From NCBI RefSeq assembly GCF_900112615.1, contig NZ_FOMK01000004.1, positions 806,001-870,000 of the forward strand: a DNA stretch of 64,000 bases, read 5' to 3'. How positions within the stretch are numbered: the first letter of the stretch is position 1; every line of letters starts with the position of its first letter. Source of the DNA: Chitinophaga sp. CF118. Its GTDB lineage: Bacteria > Bacteroidota > Bacteroidia > Chitinophagales > Chitinophagaceae. Below, in pieces: positions 37,156-46,404 of the stretch. The position numbers and the translations under genes were made by a program. The notes beneath the pieces are model-generated. The model was not told where the DNA came from, did not search any database, and was given only the letters and a program-made list of their open reading frames with translations.

Positions 37156-38538
37156 GTGGCACTGATCAAATCAATTTCCGGTATTCGCGGAACTATCGGA
37201 GGCAAGCCCGGCGAAGGACTTTCCCCTCTTGATGTAGTCAAGTTTACAGCTGCTTACGGCACCTGGCTAACACAACAATCTGATAATAAGAAAGTAGTTA
37301 TCGGACGTGACGGACGTATTTCCGGTGAAATGGTAAAGCAACTGGTAGTGGCAACACTCAACGGCCTGGGACTGGATGTCGTAGATCTGGACCTTTCTAC
37401 CACTCCTACCGTGGAAATAGCAGTGAAGATGGAAAATGCCGCAGGTGGTATTATCCTCACAGCCAGTCACAATCCAAAAGAATGGAATGCTCTGAAACTG
37501 CTCAATAGTGAGGGCGAATTCATTTCCGGAGAAGAAGGAGCCCTTTTACTGGGTATTGCTGAACGGGAAGAGTTTGTTTTCGCCGATGTGAGCAAACTGG
37601 GCACCTATACCAAGGATGACAGCTATCTGCAGAAACATATTGATCTCGTTTTAAATTACCCCCTGGTAGATGTTCCGGCTATAAAAGCCCGCAACTTCAA
37701 AGTGGTACTGGATGCAGTAAACTCTACCGGAGCTATCTATATTCCGGCCCTGCTCAAAGCACTGGGTGTGGATGATGTGACTGTATTATTTGATGAGGTA
37801 AATGGTAAGTTCAGTCATAATCCTGAACCATTGCCAGAAAACCTGACCGCTCTCAGCAATGAAGTAAATAAATCAAATGCAGACCTGGGAATAGCCGTAG
37901 ATCCTGATGTAGACCGTCTTTGCTTCGTATGTGAAGATGGCAGCATGTTCGGCGAGGAATATACCCTGGTGGCAGTGGCAGACTATATATTAAAGACCAG
38001 GAAAGGAAATACCGTTTCCAACCTGTCGTCTACCCAGGCACTGAAAGATATTACCCTGAAAAACGGGGGAGAATACCATCCGTCTCCTGTAGGAGAAGTA
38101 AATGTGGTGCGCAAAATGAAAGAGGTGAACGCAGTAATAGGTGGTGAGGGTAACGGCGGTATCATTGTTCCGGATCTGCATTATGGTCGTGATGCGCTGA
38201 TCGGTATTGGATTGTTCCTGAGCCATCTGGCACACAGCAAAAAGAACCTGAAAGCCTTACGTAACAGCTATCCCGATTATTTCATTTCAAAGAATAAAAT
38301 AGAACTGGACAAAGGTGTGGATGTGAAAGACATCTTTGAAAAGATCAAAGGAAAATACAAAAATCAACCGCTGAACATAGAAGATGGCCTGAAAATAGAA
38401 TTCGAAAAGGATTGGGTACACTTACGTACTTCCAATACTGAACCTATCATCAGGATCTATGCTGAAAGCCAGAATGAAACCACTGCAGATAATATCGCCA
38501 AAAGGATCATGCAGGACATTCGCGAGTTTATGCATTGA
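37156..38538 (+). CDS. glmM: Phosphoglucosamine mutase
   Basis: 460 residues from GTG 37156 (then ALIKSISGIRGTIGG, where the family normally starts); the TTG at 37147 would add three residues. The phosphoserine loop ILTASHNPKEWN (Ser104), the metal motif DPDVDR and the C-terminal phosphate-binding RTSNTEPIIRIYAES are all present. It converts glucosamine-6-phosphate to glucosamine-1-phosphate for UDP-GlcNAc. A phosphomannomutase role is the alternative in this superfamily. A strong terminator follows the stop. Confidence 0.88.
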   Translation: MALIKSISGIRGTIGGKPGEGLSPLDVVKFTAAYGTWLTQQSDNKKVVIGRDGRISGEMVKQLVVATLNGLGLDVVDLDLSTTPTVEIAVKMENAAGGIILTASHNPKEWNALKLLNSEGEFISGEEGALLLGIAEREEFVFADVSKLGTYTKDDSYLQKHIDLVLNYPLVDVPAIKARNFKVVLDAVNSTGAIYIPALLKALGVDDVTVLFDEVNGKFSHNPEPLPENLTALSNEVNKSNADLGIAVDPDVDRLCFVCEDGSMFGEEYTLVAVADYILKTRKGNTVSNLSSTQALKDITLKNGGEYHPSPVGEVNVVRKMKEVNAVIGGEGNGGIIVPDLHYGRDALIGIGLFLSHLAHSKKNLKALRNSYPDYFISKNKIELDKGVDVKDIFEKIKGKYKNQPLNIEDGLKIEFEKDWVHLRTSNTEPIIRIYAESQNETTADNIAKRIMQDIREFMH

Positions 38539-38558
38539 TTATCAATTAAATATTATTT

Positions 38559-38591
38559 AAAAGGGGCTATACTAAAAGTATAGCCCCTTTT
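38559..38591 (+). terminator. Terminator after glmM
   Basis: A perfect 15-bp stem (AAAAGGGGCTATACT, AAA loop) with T residues on the 3' side. Confidence 0.88.
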
Positions 38592-38663
38592 ATTTTCAAA
38601 AAAAGTCAGACATTTGCATACCCCAACGGGGCAGTTATTTTATATCAAAAACCACCAACCAAC

Positions 38664-39791
38664 TTGAAAAGAATATACTTTGACAATGCAGCTACCACGC
38701 CGCTGGATAAAGAGGTCCTGGATGTGATGCTGCCTTATATGACCGAAAAATTCGGCAATCCGTCTTCCATTTATTCTTATGGTCGTGAATCAAGGCTGGC
38801 TATCGAAACTGCACGTAAATCAGTAGCTAAGATCCTGAATGCGAACCCGGGAGAGATATTCTTTACCTCCGGGGGGACTGAAAGCAGCAATACTGCTATC
38901 AATGCAGCGATTCATAACCTGGGTTGCCGGCACATTATCTCTTCTGAGATAGAGCACCACGCTACCCTCCATTCAGTAGAACATCTGCATTCCAGGGAAA
39001 AAGTAAAACTTAGCAATGTAAAGCTGCTTCCGAACGGGCATGTGGACCTTAATCACCTGCGTGAGTTACTGGCTGGCTCTAAGGAGAGATGCCTGGTTAC
39101 GCTTATGCATGCGAACAACGAAATAGGCAACCTGCTGGATATACATGCTGTAGGTAACCTGTGCAAAGAATTTGATGCTATCTTCCATTCAGATACAGTA
39201 CAGACAGTAGGCCACTACCCTTTCGACCTGCGTAATACACCTGTCCATTTCATTAATGGGGCAGGTCATAAATTTCATGGTCCTAAAGGTGTGGGCATTC
39301 TGTATGTAAATGAGAACGTGAAAATAACTCCTCTTTTACAGGGAGGGTCACAAGAACGTAATATGCGTGCGGGTACAGAAAATCTCTACGGCATTGTAGG
39401 ACTGGCAAAAGCACTGGAACTGGCCACTATCCATTACGAAGAGCATAGTAAGTATATTAATGACCTGCGTATGTATATGGCCGAACAGCTGCAGCAGCAT
39501 ATTCCTGGTATTAGCTTTAACGGTGATCTTTATGGCCGCAGCCTTTACACTGTATTAAATGTATCTTTCCCTAAAACAGAGAAAAGCGAGATGCTGCTGT
39601 TCAACCTGGATATCAATGGTATCTGTGCTTCCGGCGGAAGTGCCTGTACCTCCGGCGCTGATCTGGGTTCTCATGTGATCCGCGCTATTAGCAGCAATCC
39701 TAACCACATAGCGGTAAGATTCTCCTTCAGTAAGGATAATACGAAAGAGGAAGTTGATGAAGTGGTGAAGAAGTTGAAAGACATTATATAA
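38664..39791 (+). CDS. Cysteine desulfurase, NifS/IscS-type
   Basis: 375 residues from TTG 38664 (KRIYFDNAATTPLD follows). The PLP lysine is Lys203 in GAGHKFHGPKG, and the sulfur-accepting loop is GGSACTSG with Cys328, as in the NifS/IscS group. It removes sulfur from cysteine for iron-sulfur clusters or thiolated tRNA. No IscU or other Fe-S gene is next to it. The short active loop fits a housekeeping class I enzyme. Confidence 0.9.
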   Translation: MKRIYFDNAATTPLDKEVLDVMLPYMTEKFGNPSSIYSYGRESRLAIETARKSVAKILNANPGEIFFTSGGTESSNTAINAAIHNLGCRHIISSEIEHHATLHSVEHLHSREKVKLSNVKLLPNGHVDLNHLRELLAGSKERCLVTLMHANNEIGNLLDIHAVGNLCKEFDAIFHSDTVQTVGHYPFDLRNTPVHFINGAGHKFHGPKGVGILYVNENVKITPLLQGGSQERNMRAGTENLYGIVGLAKALELATIHYEEHSKYINDLRMYMAEQLQQHIPGISFNGDLYGRSLYTVLNVSFPKTEKSEMLLFNLDINGICASGGSACTSGADLGSHVIRAISSNPNHIAVRFSFSKDNTKEEVDEVVKKLKDII

Positions 39792-39797
39792 AAGAAG

Positions 39798-39824
39798 AAG
39801 CTCCATATGGAGCTTTTTCTTTTA
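39798..39824 (+). terminator. Terminator after the cysteine desulfurase gene
   Basis: AAGCTCC-ATAT-GGAGCTT stem followed by TTTTCTTTT, 7 bases after the stop. Confidence 0.8.
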
Positions 39825-39843
39825 TATGTTATGGCATCATCCC

Positions 39844-39892
39844 ACAAAGAGAGAAGGAGATAAGGCAAAACCTTATCTCCTTCTCTCTTTGT
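39844..39892. terminator. Long perfect hairpin between convergent genes
   Basis: A 22-bp perfect stem (39844-39865 with 39871-39892) and a CAAAA loop, purine-rich on one arm. It lies 12 bases past the response-regulator stop on the minus strand. It can stop transcription from the minus-strand operon and back up the small plus-strand terminator. Confidence 0.75.
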
Positions 39893-39903
39893 ATAAAAAA
39901 TGC

Positions 39904-40614
39904 TTATGAATTCCTGTTAATCACATCATAAAACTTCTCCCTATATCCATCACTAATAGGAATAGACTGATTAGCAATCATTACGGTATTCTTCTCTACA
40001 GAATTAATCTTGTTAAGAGATACTACATAAGAGCGGTGTACCCGGATAAACTTATCTGAAGGTAGCCTGGTTTCAAATGATTTCAGGCTGCGCAGGGTAA
40101 GTACCGGTTGATAAGGTGTATAGATCTTTGTATAATCTTTTAGTGCTTCGATGAAAAGGATATCTTCAAGATTGATCTTAATAATCTTATATTCTGTTTT
40201 GATGAAGATGTAGTCGTTTACATGGTTGTTGCTGCTGTCGCCATTTTTCTGCTGGGACATAGTCCGCAGTTCCAGGGCTTTGGTAGCAGCCCGGAGAAAA
40301 CGTTCAAAAGGTACTGGTTTCAGCAGATAATCTACAACTTCCAGATCAAATCCTTCCAGCGCATACTCTCCATAGGCGGTTGTAAACACCACCATGGGAG
40401 GATATTTGAGCGATTTCATGAACTGAATACCGGTAATATCAGGCATCTTAATATCCAGGAACAGCAGGTCTACCTTCTCTTCCTGCAAAAAACGCAATGC
40501 TTCCGCTGCGTTTTCAAACGTACCTATAAGCGAAAGGAAGGGAACCTTCTTCGCAAAGTCAGTGATTATTTCCAACGCTAGTGGTTCATCGTCCACTGCT
40601 ATACACCTGATCAT
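39904..40614 (-). CDS. LytTR-family response regulator
   Basis: 236 residues. A receiver domain (AVDDEPLALEII, Asp54 in FLDIKMPDITG, then VVFTTAYGEYALEGF) and a C-terminal LytTR DNA-binding domain (IFIKTEYKIIKINLEDILFIEALKDY..., RVHRSYVVSLNKI) shown in two parts. It overlaps the sensor kinase gene by 29 bases. Targets are unknown; direct repeats upstream of the operon could be autoregulatory sites. Confidence 0.93.
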   Translation of the reverse strand: MIRCIAVDDEPLALEIITDFAKKVPFLSLIGTFENAAEALRFLQEEKVDLLFLDIKMPDITGIQFMKSLKYPPMVVFTTAYGEYALEGFDLEVVDYLLKPVPFERFLRAATKALELRTMSQQKNGDSSNNHVNDYIFIKTEYKIIKINLEDILFIEALKDYTKIYTPYQPVLTLRSLKSFETRLPSDKFIRVHRSYVVSLNKINSVEKNTVMIANQSIPISDGYREKFYDVINRNS

Positions 40615-41872
40615 TTTTCAACACTATTTTAAGATCAACAATAAATTGGTTTTCTGCTTCTGTTATTTCCAGTTCGTGGTCTTCGGTATACAATAGTTCC
40701 AGTCTTTTGCGAACATTCTGTAAACCTATTCCTCCTTTTTCGGCTACCCTTTTCCGGAAAACGCTGTTTTCCACTACCAGCCGTACCTGATTTTTCTCTA
40801 TAGCCACTGCTATGGCGATAAAGGAAGGCTCCGCATAACTGATACCATGCTTAAATGCATTTTCCACAAAGGGTACCAGGAGCATGGGCTCTATCCTCAG
40901 TCCGGCCGGATTTCCCTGTACCGCATAATCAACCACGATATCTTCAGGCATCCTTAAGCGTTGAATATCAATGTAATCTTCCAGGTATTGGAGTTCCTGT
41001 TGCAATTGCACTTTGTCTTCATTCGAATCATAAATCATATACCGCATGATGGTAGACAGCTTTACAATAGCATGTTCCGTTTGTGCCGAATGTTTATGTG
41101 CAAGTGAATAGATAGTGTTTAGACAGTTAAAAAGGAAGTGAGGATTAATCTGTGACTTTAAAAATTTTAATTCAGCGTTCAGGTTCTCCACTTTCAGTGC
41201 TTCCCGTTGTTGTTCGCTCTTGAACCATTCTTGTGCAATCTTGATAAATCCGCTCATGAAAAGCATGAGCAGCGCAGCAAACACCGATTTTCGCAATATT
41301 TCCGGGAACAGGATATAGTCCAGGAAAGAGGGCGTTCCGCTCTCCCTCAATTCAAGAGGAATTCCTCCTGTAGCAGACGTAAAAGTGTCGTGTACTACTG
41401 CCTCATCGAAAGCAATTGGTAGTTTTTCCCTGAAATGGACACCTCTGTTCTGCCGAATTACTTCATTTTCCGGTTCGTGATAGCGGCTGAAGGGTGGCGG
41501 AGGAGGAAAGCCAACATCCCTGTTGCGATCTTCCGGCGTACCGATGGAGGTTTCCTGTGCAGAATAGGTTTTCCAGAATAGATAATCTGTCAGTGCCTGC
41601 TGCATAATGATGAAAACCAGCATGAAAATCACACAACTCAGATAGTAAACGATCTTTTTTAAGGTAAAATACCGGGGGATGAGTACGTAGAAGTTAAGGT
41701 AGAAAACGCCAATAAGGAAGAGGTTATCCACAATTTCACGCGCAAAAAACCAGGGGTGTTGAATTTTGATCCGGTAGATGAAAAAAGGAAAAAACAGGAA
41801 GCAGGTCCAAACTACAATATGCAGTCCAACATTAAATAACCGGCTTTTATAGAGTAGTTTTAAATTTATCAT
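40586..41872 (-). CDS. LytS-type sensor histidine kinase
   Basis: 428 residues with four membrane segments (about 13-33, 48-66, 74-95, 195-210). The loop between segments three and four is unusually long, about 100 residues, and contains a Pro-rich stretch (GFPPPPPFSRY). The kinase part is the His_kinase type: QINPHFLFNCLNTIY with phospho-acceptor His245, and a GHKL ATPase with PFVENAFKHGI and GGIGLQNVRKRL. It phosphorylates the LytTR regulator. The long outer loop is probably the sensor. Confidence 0.92.
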   Translation of the reverse strand: MINLKLLYKSRLFNVGLHIVVWTCFLFFPFFIYRIKIQHPWFFAREIVDNLFLIGVFYLNFYVLIPRYFTLKKIVYYLSCVIFMLVFIIMQQALTDYLFWKTYSAQETSIGTPEDRNRDVGFPPPPPFSRYHEPENEVIRQNRGVHFREKLPIAFDEAVVHDTFTSATGGIPLELRESGTPSFLDYILFPEILRKSVFAALLMLFMSGFIKIAQEWFKSEQQREALKVENLNAELKFLKSQINPHFLFNCLNTIYSLAHKHSAQTEHAIVKLSTIMRYMIYDSNEDKVQLQQELQYLEDYIDIQRLRMPEDIVVDYAVQGNPAGLRIEPMLLVPFVENAFKHGISYAEPSFIAIAVAIEKNQVRLVVENSVFRKRVAEKGGIGLQNVRKRLELLYTEDHELEITEAENQFIVDLKIVLKNDQVYSSGR

Positions 41873-41907
41873 GTGGCTAAAAGCGCGATAAACTTACACT
41901 CAATTCC

Positions 41908-41960
41908 GGTAAAGGGGTTGTTAAAATTTGTTAAGTATGGTAAAAGGAATGTTAAATTTT
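41908..41960. promoter_or_regulatory. Direct repeats upstream of the two-component operon
   Basis: GGTAAA(A)GG..TGTTAAA occurs at 41908 and again at 41939, 31 bases apart; GTTAA occurs at 41920, 41930 and 41951. LytTR regulators bind spaced direct repeats, so these could be self-regulation sites 36-88 bases before the kinase ATG. Motif match by eye only. Confidence 0.45.
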
Positions 41961-42048
41961 TAGGGGAATAACTCTCCCATGAGGCCGGATGCAGTACTGT
42001 GGCCAGTATTATAAATTATACAATATGTCTCTTCAGATCGCTATTTAG

Positions 42049-42411
42049 CTACTCTACGCCGGCAATTTTCAAATCCAACATCTCTTGTCTGCTAATAACC
42101 GGAAATCCGGTGCCGGTTTGTCTCATTTTCTTAACTAACACATCCCCTACCTTTTGTGCATCTTCCTTTGTCTGGAAAACATGTCTGCCCTGAATGGTAG
42201 GAATGATATCCTGGTAGATGCGGGTTTTAGCTCCAATGTTGATTTTGTAACCCCAACCTCCATGTTCCAGTTGAAAAGGAACTACCGCAAGGCTATCCTG
42301 CCCTGCGGTAATTTCAGTATTTTTTATCTGTTTCTGCTGGCAGGCTGAACAAAGTATTAACAATGTCAGTATGCAACTACCGGCAAAAAATGATTTTTTC
42401 TTAGTTGTCAT
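42049..42411 (-). CDS. DUF4907-like lipoprotein
   Basis: 120 residues from ATG 42411 (MTTKKKSFFAG). A lipoprotein signal ends at LLILCSACQQ. The rest (GGWGYKINIGAKTRIYQDIIPTIQG, TKEDAQKVGDVLVKKM, in two parts) matches what I recall as DUF4907, often beside kelch-repeat lipoproteins in Bacteroidota. Its start overlaps the kelch gene stop by 11 bases (42401-42411), so the two are coupled. Function unknown. Confidence 0.75.
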   Translation of the reverse strand: MTTKKKSFFAGSCILTLLILCSACQQKQIKNTEITAGQDSLAVVPFQLEHGGWGYKINIGAKTRIYQDIIPTIQGRHVFQTKEDAQKVGDVLVKKMRQTGTGFPVISRQEMLDLKIAGVE

Positions 42412-43477
42412 TCGTGCTATTTTCCACAGTAGGATCAAACTCATGCAGATCGTCCAGGAAAGTACTGCCACTGTATCCAAGAGCTACAAAACCTCTGCCT
42501 TTTACACTAAAACCAACAGCACCGTTGCGACTGAGGGCATCAAAAGCAGTTTTTTCTGTCCAATAACCAGTGATCGGATTATATTCCCATGTGTTGCTGC
42601 TGGTACCTGTAGCTAAATATGCTTTGTTATTGATTACGAAAGCAACAGCGCCTGAACGTACAATGGTAGTATAATCATCGTCAAATGAACCGTCAGTAGA
42701 ATTGGTGATCTGCCATCTCTCAAGCCACTGGTCATTATTGGCATCATACACATACATGCGGGAGATAGATGATGTGCCACTACCGGAACCTGTAACTACA
42801 TAAGCGCTATCCTTGATAACAAATGCAACTGCATCTGTTCTCTTGTCTTTCAATCCGTCAGCTATTGACCAGGTACCTGGTGTACCTGCAGCACCAGGGG
42901 AAAATTTGTAAAAATCAGCGTAGTTAGTTCCACTACCCTCAGCAGCTGTACCAGTGCCTACATAACCATAATCGCCCAGACCAAACCCAACAGCACTTAA
43001 ACGTGCATTACCAGGGAAATCTGCCTTTTGTGCCCAGCTGTTACTAGCAGGATCATATTCCCAGGTATCTTTCAAAGGGGCAAAAACATTATTATTAGTA
43101 TTGGAATAACCCGTTGTTATATATCCTTTGGAACCAACTGTAAAACCAGATGCACCAAAACGGGAATAAATATTTTGAATACCATTAACATCAACGCCAT
43201 TCGGGCCTAAAGCTGCTATTGTAGTCCAGGTATCCTTTACCGGATCATATTTCCAAAAGTCATTTAGTCCGTGTGGTGTGTTATCGCTACCTGTTCCTTG
43301 TCCTGTCCCAACATATGCTGTATCGCCAATCACAAAACAGGCAGCTTTACGTCTGGCATTTCCATTGTACTCGGCCTTCCTTATCCAGTTACCCAGCTTT
43401 TCATCATCATCACTTGAGGTACAGGATGCCAGGGTAATCACTGTTAATGCCAGAAAATATACTTTTAGATAACGCAT
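42401..43477 (-). CDS. Kelch-repeat lipoprotein
   Basis: 358 residues with a lipobox (TLASC) and about six kelch-like blades. The repeats share GxAYVGTG..., a DFWKYDP or TWEYDP turn and a W that closes the blade (for example KDTWEYDPASNSWAQKADF, RNGAVGFSVKGRGFVALGY). It should fold as a surface or periplasmic beta-propeller for protein or glycan binding; no catalytic residues are recognised. It is divergent from the DUF4270 gene and coupled to the DUF4907-like gene. Confidence 0.88.
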   Translation of the reverse strand: MRYLKVYFLALTVITLASCTSSDDDEKLGNWIRKAEYNGNARRKAACFVIGDTAYVGTGQGTGSDNTPHGLNDFWKYDPVKDTWTTIAALGPNGVDVNGIQNIYSRFGASGFTVGSKGYITTGYSNTNNNVFAPLKDTWEYDPASNSWAQKADFPGNARLSAVGFGLGDYGYVGTGTAAEGSGTNYADFYKFSPGAAGTPGTWSIADGLKDKRTDAVAFVIKDSAYVVTGSGSGTSSISRMYVYDANNDQWLERWQITNSTDGSFDDDYTTIVRSGAVAFVINNKAYLATGTSSNTWEYNPITGYWTEKTAFDALSRNGAVGFSVKGRGFVALGYSGSTFLDDLHEFDPTVENSTNDN

Positions 43478-43510
43478 AAGTTATTTTTACTTTTATTTTT
43501 TTATAGCTGC

Positions 43511-43539
43511 CAAAATTATCCGCCCTTGTTGTAGTGCAA
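43511..43539 (-). promoter_or_regulatory. Promoter of the kelch/DUF4907 pair
   Basis: Minus strand TAATTTTG (43511-43518) with TTG at 43537-43539, an 18-base spacer, which fits the Bacteroidota -33/-7 pattern. It lies 34 bases before the ATG. Confidence 0.55.
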
Positions 43540-43734
43540 TCACAAAATAGACATATCACTATATTTACATGATAAAAGACGCTTTTATATCTGCCAATCG
43601 GTTTGTTTACCTTATTAACTATGTTACTACCCCGGCAGTTGCATAAGGCGCTGTAATGGGTATTCGTCGATAAAATAAGCCAATTGGCATATTAAATAAG
43701 CAGGAACTAGGCATCCTGTCTAAAATTGCGCTCC

Positions 43735-45069
43735 ATGAATAAAAGTATCCGTGCCAAAGAGGCTTGTAAATATCTGATTTGTGCGTTGTTAATTACAGGC
43801 GCCTCGGCCTGTGACAAGACAGGTTTTGCTTATGACAATATAGTCGACAATGGCGCAACTGAATACATCGTTATTGATTCATCAACGATGTATATGAGTA
43901 CTGTATATATCGATTCAATTCCAACTTCCGACCAGAATATTGCTCTTTGTGGTATTCACAACGATCCCGTATTCGGAACAGTATCCGCCAGTTCATACTG
44001 GCAGGTAAAGGCTTTCAGCGGCACAACCATTCCAAATCTGGCAGTTTATGATTCCATGGTTCTGGTGATGCGTCCTAATAAAACAACATATGGAGATACA
44101 TCGAAGCTGCAGGACCTTGGGGTTTACAGGGTAACCGAAAATATCAAAAAACCTCTTACTAATACTTATTTATATAGTAATTACAGCTTTGCTACAGAAA
44201 GTACTCCATTGGGAAGCAAACAGTTTACCATTAGGCCAACCTATGACACTGTAATTAGAATTAAGCTGGACGATGCGCTGGGCAATGATTTCTTTCTAAA
44301 AAGCAAAACTGGTGTTCAGACTATCAAAGATCAAACACAATTTTCTCAATATTTTAAGGGACTCGCACTTAAACCGGGTGCAAACAGTCAACTGATTCAC
44401 TCCTTCCGTGCAGATGACTCCCTTGTGATGCGTTTGTATTATCATGCAAGTGCAAATGATCAAACGACAACAAGTATTGATTTTGCACTTTATAATGCAC
44501 AAATGCAGTTCAATCATATAGATTATGTACGTGTACCTGGCTCTCCATTGGAATCACTCACTAAAGCAAATGATAAACTGCTTTCCACTGCTGCTGATAA
44601 TAAAGCATATATACAACCGCTTACACAGGTAATGACCCGTATTGATATTCCTTATCTAAAGAATCTGTCACAATTACACAAGTTTTTTAAAGTAATGCGT
44701 GCAACATTAACGGTAAGACCGGAACAAGCCACTTACCAATATCCATATTTGCTTCCTCAGAAACTGACACTTTGTGAAGTTAATACCAGCAATGCCATTA
44801 CTGATTCACTGGTTTCTCCAAGTACAGGAGGTGTACAAACCGGAAATCTTGTCATTGATTATTCAAGTAATATAAGTACCGCTTACACTTACGATATTAC
44901 AAATTATTGCATTGCTGAAATAGCAGCTTCAACAGATAATTCCCGCGGTCTGGCTCTTGTAGTACCCAGAAATACAGGACTTACGAATTTTGGCCGTGTT
45001 ATATTAGGTGATAGAAATAGTAAGTATAACAAGCTTGAGATTAAGATCTATTACCTGCAGTATAAATAA
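43735..45069 (+). CDS. DUF4270-like lipoprotein
   Basis: 444 residues from ATG 43735; the TTG at 43726 is less likely. A lipoprotein-type signal ends at ITGASAC. IDSIPTSDQNIALCGIHNDPVFGTVSAS and the mixed-strand body fit the DUF4270 family of Bacteroidota surface lipoproteins (shown here in part: DPVFGTVSASSYWQVK). Function unknown. The barrel gene starts 22 bases after the stop and probably shares the transcript; the kelch gene is divergent. Confidence 0.8.
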   Translation: MNKSIRAKEACKYLICALLITGASACDKTGFAYDNIVDNGATEYIVIDSSTMYMSTVYIDSIPTSDQNIALCGIHNDPVFGTVSASSYWQVKAFSGTTIPNLAVYDSMVLVMRPNKTTYGDTSKLQDLGVYRVTENIKKPLTNTYLYSNYSFATESTPLGSKQFTIRPTYDTVIRIKLDDALGNDFFLKSKTGVQTIKDQTQFSQYFKGLALKPGANSQLIHSFRADDSLVMRLYYHASANDQTTTSIDFALYNAQMQFNHIDYVRVPGSPLESLTKANDKLLSTAADNKAYIQPLTQVMTRIDIPYLKNLSQLHKFFKVMRATLTVRPEQATYQYPYLLPQKLTLCEVNTSNAITDSLVSPSTGGVQTGNLVIDYSSNISTAYTYDITNYCIAEIAASTDNSRGLALVVPRNTGLTNFGRVILGDRNSKYNKLEIKIYYLQYK

Positions 45070-45091
45070 TTGCAATCAAGTTACTGATTAC

Positions 45092-46336
45092 ATGAAGCGA
45101 ATAAAACAATATACAACTGGCTTATGCGTAGGCGGCCTGATATTATTATCGGGCAGAAATGCTGTGGCACAAAAAGGGATCAACTCTCTTTACTCTGCTT
45201 ATAGTATTGGCGACATAGAGCAACGTGATTACAGCCGTAACTTTGGTGTGTCAAGTACAGGGATTGCCCGCCGTTCAGATTATTTTCTGAACGAGTTGAA
45301 CCCGGCCTCCTACTCCGCCATACCAAGACAGCATTTTATGTTTGATGTGGCTCTGCGGGCACAATCTATTAATTATAAAGATGCAAACACCCTTAACCAA
45401 CAGGCTGGTGATGTAAATATCAAAAGGCTTGCATTAGGCTTTAAAGCAAATAACCGCTGGGGAATCAGTGCAGGATTTGCATCCTACAGCACGGTTAATT
45501 ATAAACTTCTTTCTACTACAGATTTAGATGGATCTCAACTGGTAACTACCACAGAAGGTACCGGTGGTATCAATAAAGCATATATCTCTAATGCAGTAAA
45601 ATTAACAAAGAACTTTTCAGTAGGTGTATCCAGTAATTTCCTGTTCGGTCCTAACAATAACACCCAAAATGTAGGTGGGGATACAGTATCTACCAGGATG
45701 GAACGTTATGCCTTTAACCTGAACTTTAATACAGGTATCCAGTATACTGGTAAAATCGGCAAGAACTGGCAGTTGGGCATTGGCGGTACTTACCGCTTTA
45801 AAACAACTATGAACTATGAGAATAAACTGTATATAGTGAACAGTAGTTCTACTACCCTTTATACGGATCCCGACCTGGCCAGAACTAAAGTTTACTTACC
45901 GGAACAAATCGGTGCTGGTTTTTCCCTGGGTAATGGAACCCTTACCTGGCTGGCCGACTATCGTACTGAGAAATGGGGTTCAGCAGGTAATCAAACAACC
46001 AATTATAATCTGGTTAATTCAGACCGCTATTCAACCGGCCTGGAATATACCTTCCACCGTACTTACTATAATCAGCAGATAGAAGGTATCGTGGCGCAAG
46101 CTGGTTTCTCCTATTATAATTCCAACCTGGTAATAAAAAATAACCAGATCAGAGATGTATCAGGAACAGCCGGAGTTTCTATCCCCAGCCGTAGTGGTGC
46201 TCTACGTTATTACATAGGTATTGAAGTAGGACAACGTGGTACAACCAGCGGTGGACTGATCAAAGAAACCTATGTGAATGGTGTACTCCACTTCTCCCTG
46301 AGAGATATCTGGTTTATCCGCAGAACATACGAATAG
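45092..46336 (+). CDS. Outer-membrane beta-barrel protein, FadL/PorV-like
   Basis: 414 residues from ATG 45092. A signal peptide ends near RNAVAQ. The body is a run of amphipathic strands with alternating aromatic residues (RWGISAGFASYSTVNYK, NFSVGVSSNFLFGP) and the C-terminus ends in Phe/Arg/Tyr-type strands, as in barrels. The start resembles FadL or PorV-type proteins (NELNPASYSAI), but the exact family is not certain. It follows the DUF4270 gene and ends at a long bidirectional terminator. Confidence 0.72.
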   Translation: MKRIKQYTTGLCVGGLILLSGRNAVAQKGINSLYSAYSIGDIEQRDYSRNFGVSSTGIARRSDYFLNELNPASYSAIPRQHFMFDVALRAQSINYKDANTLNQQAGDVNIKRLALGFKANNRWGISAGFASYSTVNYKLLSTTDLDGSQLVTTTEGTGGINKAYISNAVKLTKNFSVGVSSNFLFGPNNNTQNVGGDTVSTRMERYAFNLNFNTGIQYTGKIGKNWQLGIGGTYRFKTTMNYENKLYIVNSSSTTLYTDPDLARTKVYLPEQIGAGFSLGNGTLTWLADYRTEKWGSAGNQTTNYNLVNSDRYSTGLEYTFHRTYYNQQIEGIVAQAGFSYYNSNLVIKNNQIRDVSGTAGVSIPSRSGALRYYIGIEVGQRGTTSGGLIKETYVNGVLHFSLRDIWFIRRTYE

Positions 46337-46346
46337 TAGCTACTAA

Positions 46347-46402
46347 CTATAAAATCAAAAGAGGTGTACTTCCCGCGAAGTACACCTCTTTTGATTTTAT
46401 AG
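46347..46402. terminator. 26-bp perfect hairpin between convergent barrel genes
   Basis: Arms 46347-46372 and 46377-46402 pair perfectly with a CCGC loop; A-rich and T-rich ends face both directions. It should stop both the plus-strand barrel transcript and the minus-strand outer-membrane gene, whose stop is at 46405. Confidence 0.88.
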
Positions 46403-46404
46403 CT

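Noticed and set aside
38664..39791. Part of an isc or suf operon
   Set aside because: The neighbours are glmM and a two-component operon; a terminator isolates the gene on both sides.
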